Below, piece by piece: positions 15,301-16,752 of a stretch of 16,752 nt of DNA (position 1 is the first letter of the stretch; each line of letters opens with the position of its first letter). Position numbers and translations under genes: made by a program. Below the pieces are notes generated by a model. The model saw nothing but the letters and a program-made list of their open reading frames with translations. It was not told where the DNA came from and ran no database searches. The stretch comes from Bacteroidota bacterium (GTDB lineage: Bacteria > Bacteroidota > Bacteroidia > Cytophagales > Cyclobacteriaceae), in NCBI GenBank assembly GCA_023417065.1, contig JAEZGH010000082.1:1-16752 (forward strand). The letters are read 5' to 3'.

Positions 15301-15437
15301 GAGGTATTATGTTTTCCTTGTTACTTACCCTGTTTGTAATCCCGGCCATGTATACGTTCCTGTCGAAAAAAACCAAACCAATCTCGTTTGAAGAGCGGCT
15401 TTCGGCGGCTAAACCTGAAGTAGTTTATGAGGCATAG
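12333..15437 (+). CDS. RND efflux pump, HAE-1/AcrB-like inner-membrane transporter
   Basis: A 1034-residue proton-driven RND exporter of AcrB size with the usual duplicated plan: helix 1 (about residues 11-30), a large periplasmic loop (about 31-330), helices 2-7, a second loop (about 550-850) and helices 8-12. The proton relay is intact: Asp401-Asp402 in GLVVDDGIVVTENIYK (TM4) and Lys922 in LVTKNGILIVEFANQ (TM10), equivalent to AcrB Asp407/408 and Lys940. YPGANADIIE, VWGEKRWAMRIWIDP and SELAPMEDRNQF are family motifs. The presence of the whole relay and both loops argues for a functional pump exporting hydrophobic or amphiphilic compounds rather than metals. The start is set by GAGGA at 12321. 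Its last 11 bp overlap the start of the TolC-like gene. Confidence 0.96.
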   Translation: MNISELSLRRPVLAFVMNIVLVLFGVIGFTSLGVRDYPAIDPPIINVSTTYPGANADIIESQITEPLEKSVNGIPGIRNITSGSSVSRSSISIEFELGVDLEAAANDVRDKVSQALRSLPDDLPSPPVVSKADANSSPIITMTVQSNTRNNLELTEYCNNVLVERLQTIPGVSGIQVWGEKRWAMRIWIDPAKLSAYGLTAVDIQQALNRENVELPSGKIAGNSTELTVRTFGRLFTEEEFSNVVVRSSPDGNVRLRDVAQVVLGPENEESILRESNIPMVGLAIVPLPGSNYVSISDEFYRRLEQIRRDVPEDISLNIALDQTVFIKRSITEVVETLIIAFCLVVIVIYLFFRDSLIALRPLIDIPVSLVATFFIMYLCGFSINVLTMLGIVLATGLVVDDGIVVTENIYKKLEGGMNKYQAAKEGSKEIFFAVISTSVTLAVVFLPILFMQGFTGKLFTEFGVVVGGAVLISAFVSLTLTPVLSVKLTRSNHEHSWFYRVTEPFYTGMETGYANVLSKFLKHRWLAVAIILVCLGVTYFIGTNIQSELAPMEDRNQFRIQLSGPEGTAYDYMDDYVRRVVEFVTDSVPEYKTALSVTAPGFSGSGSVNSGFVRVTLSDPSERNRSQQEIVDMVNRNLRNFTQGRAFTIQEQTISVDRRGGLPVQFVIQNNNFDKLQEVLPKFLEAANDHPTLQQVDSDLKFNKPELRVEINRLKATQLGVSVQDISQTLQLAYSNLRFGYFTKEGKQYQVMGQVDRNNRDDPADLKSLFVRTNSGELISIDNLVTITESTTPPTLYHFNRFKSATISAGLAPGKTLGDGIKAMEEIKAQLLDDTFVTSLSGTSRDYAESSGNTAFAFVLALVLIYLILAAQFESFVDPLTIMFTVPLAIAGALISLWLFDQTLNIFSQIGMIMLIGLVTKNGILIVEFANQKRLEGLSRFDAVLEASRLRLRPILMTSLTMALGSLPIAMSLGAAATSRQPLGIVIVGGIMFSLLLTLFVIPAMYTFLSKKTKPISFEERLSAAKPEVVYEA

Positions 15438-16752
15438 GTTTGTTTTATTTTGGATGTTCCTGGTTGGAGCACAGACGCTCTATGGACAACGTCAACTTAC
15501 ACTTGAAGAAGTAATCGCGGTTGCACTCGAAAAAAACTTCGACGTGCGTATTGCCCGCAAGACATCAGAGTCTACTGAACTCGACGATAAATATGCATTC
15601 AACGCATTCCTCCCACGGGTAAATGCAAATGGTGGTATCTCCTGGACAGGGAATGATCAGGAGATCAGGTTGCAAAATCAGGATGGTGGACTCGTGGAGA
15701 GAACGGGACCTACAGCATCAAACAATCTCACGGGAGCTGTGCAGCTCGACTGGACCTTGTTCGACGGACTTCGAATGTTTGCCACGCGTGAACGTGTAGC
15801 AAAACTTGCAGAACAGGGTGAGTTGTTTGTCAAGGAGCAGATGGTGAATACGATCGCGTCAGTAACAACGAATTACTACGACATCGTAAGACAGAAGCAA
15901 CAGCTCAAGGCGTTGATGGAACAGCTCGCCGTGAACGACGTTCGCGTGAAGCTCGCAGAGCGGAGGTTTGACGTTGGGTACGCGGCCAAGCCGGAGCTAT
16001 TACAGGCACGCGTAGATTATAACGCCACGCGTACGCTCGCGCTTCAGCAGGAGACGCTCATTGAACAACTCAAAGCTCAGCTGAATGGTCAGCTTGGAAT
16101 GGAGCTTCCCGAACAGTATGATGTCGCTGATACGATCATCGTGAACCTGGATCTCCGGCGTGAAGATTTGCTGCAGTCTGTTGAGAACACTAATTACAGC
16201 CTCCAGGCTTCCCGAAAGAATGTTGAGATTGCTACGCTTGCGGTCAGGGAGCGAAGGGCGGAATATCTCCCGACCCTCCAGTTCAATTCGGCCTACAGTT
16301 ACACAAGGACCGAAAACACGAAACTGCTTAACCCATTCAGTCCATTTTTCATTCTCAACAATGGGTTTAATTATGGCTTTACGGTGAGCATCCCTGTCTT
16401 CAACGGGTTTAACCAGCGAAGATTGGTTCAACAGTCGCGGATCGTACAGAACCAGCAGGAAATTCTTTTCCAGCAGGAGCGTACACAAGTGAATGTTGCC
16501 TTGCAGAATGCGTTCTCCAATTATGAGAACTCGCGTAGAATTCTTCTCGTGGAGGAAGAGAATATCTCCCTGGCAAAGGAAAACGTGGCCATCGCCCTTG
16601 AGGTTTTCCGCCGCGGGGCTGGAACGGTGCTTGACCTTCGAACGGCGCAGCAGAGCTTGCTGGAAGCCTATACGCGGTTGATCAACGCGCGTTATCTTGC
16701 CAAAGTAGCCGAAACCGAATTGCTCCGTCTGAACGGGTCACTGCTCGGCGAA
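15427..16752 (+). CDS. TolC-family outer-membrane efflux channel, 3' end outside the window
   Basis: The frame from ATG 15427 stays open to the last base: 442 codons with no stop, so the gene is cut by the window edge. The protein has a signal peptide (FVLFWMFLVGAQTLYGQ) followed at once by LTLEEVIAVALEKNFDVRIAR, the typical TolC-family opening. Two similar halves of long helices and strands follow. The first has LDWTLFDGLRMFATRERV and the second VSIPVFNGFNQRRLVQQSR, the matching points of the internal duplication. It ends ...TELLRLNGSLLGE, near the normal end of such proteins, so few residues are missing. The first 11 bp overlap the pump gene, implying coupled translation. It is the outer-membrane exit of the adaptor-pump-channel complex encoded by the operon. 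Confidence 0.93.
   Translation, partial: MRHRFVLFWMFLVGAQTLYGQRQLTLEEVIAVALEKNFDVRIARKTSESTELDDKYAFNAFLPRVNANGGISWTGNDQEIRLQNQDGGLVERTGPTASNNLTGAVQLDWTLFDGLRMFATRERVAKLAEQGELFVKEQMVNTIASVTTNYYDIVRQKQQLKALMEQLAVNDVRVKLAERRFDVGYAAKPELLQARVDYNATRTLALQQETLIEQLKAQLNGQLGMELPEQYDVADTIIVNLDLRREDLLQSVENTNYSLQASRKNVEIATLAVRERRAEYLPTLQFNSAYSYTRTENTKLLNPFSPFFILNNGFNYGFTVSIPVFNGFNQRRLVQQSRIVQNQQEILFQQERTQVNVALQNAFSNYENSRRILLVEEENISLAKENVAIALEVFRRGAGTVLDLRTAQQSLLEAYTRLINARYLAKVAETELLRLNGSLLGE

Noticed and set aside
16000..16488. Open frame of 162 codons on the minus strand opposite the TolC-like gene
   Set aside because: The plus-strand frame encodes a clear TolC-family protein open to the window end; the antisense frame has no family features.

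Overview
The window is an ordinary chromosomal stretch of a Bacteroidota bacterium, most likely a cytophagalean or a relative; I cannot fix the genus. The signs are several upstream sequences with the Bacteroidota -7 element TAnnTTTG, few Shine-Dalgarno sites, a NusB much longer than the proteobacterial one, a DUF1573 lipoprotein, and the order DUF1573 - yajC - YbbR-like - coaE, which I recall from that phylum. Base composition is moderate (roughly half G+C by eye) and I saw no abrupt change, so nothing suggests a recent island. I found no insertion sequence, tRNA, rRNA, CRISPR array, integrase or phage gene.

Layout. (1) 1-3073, plus strand: the 3' end of a thiolase gene, then truA 5 bp later, then after another 5 bp an MdlB/SmdB-like ABC exporter half with a GTG start. 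(2) 3143-3883, plus: a secreted, probable outer-membrane beta-barrel protein of unknown function. (3) 3871-5718, minus: an MdlA/SmdA-like ABC exporter half, convergent with and overlapping the barrel gene by 13 bp. (4) 5822-6970, plus: a leucine/Glu/Val-type amino-acid dehydrogenase, divergent from the ABC gene and closed by a strong terminator. (5) 7070-9267, plus: nusB, a YtxH-family protein and a DUF1573 lipoprotein, closed by a second strong terminator. (6) 9369-11224, plus: yajC, a YbbR-like membrane protein and coaE, tightly packed. (7) 11270-16752, plus: a complete RND efflux operon (lipoprotein adaptor, HAE-1-type pump, TolC-like outer-membrane factor), the last gene open at the window edge.

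How the genes fit. The two ABC halves have complementary, asymmetric nucleotide-binding motifs and probably form one heterodimeric exporter although they are transcribed convergently. The RND genes encode a complete tripartite pump. nusB, yajC, coaE and truA are housekeeping genes (transcription antitermination, Sec accessory, CoA synthesis, tRNA pseudouridine).

The most interesting structure is at the DNA level. At two places (before nusB and before yajC) an intrinsic terminator and a Bacteroidota-type promoter appear to be built from the same bases with identical geometry: TTG inside the hairpin, a 21-bp spacer, then TAnnTTTG. I did not find a clearly novel multi-gene system.
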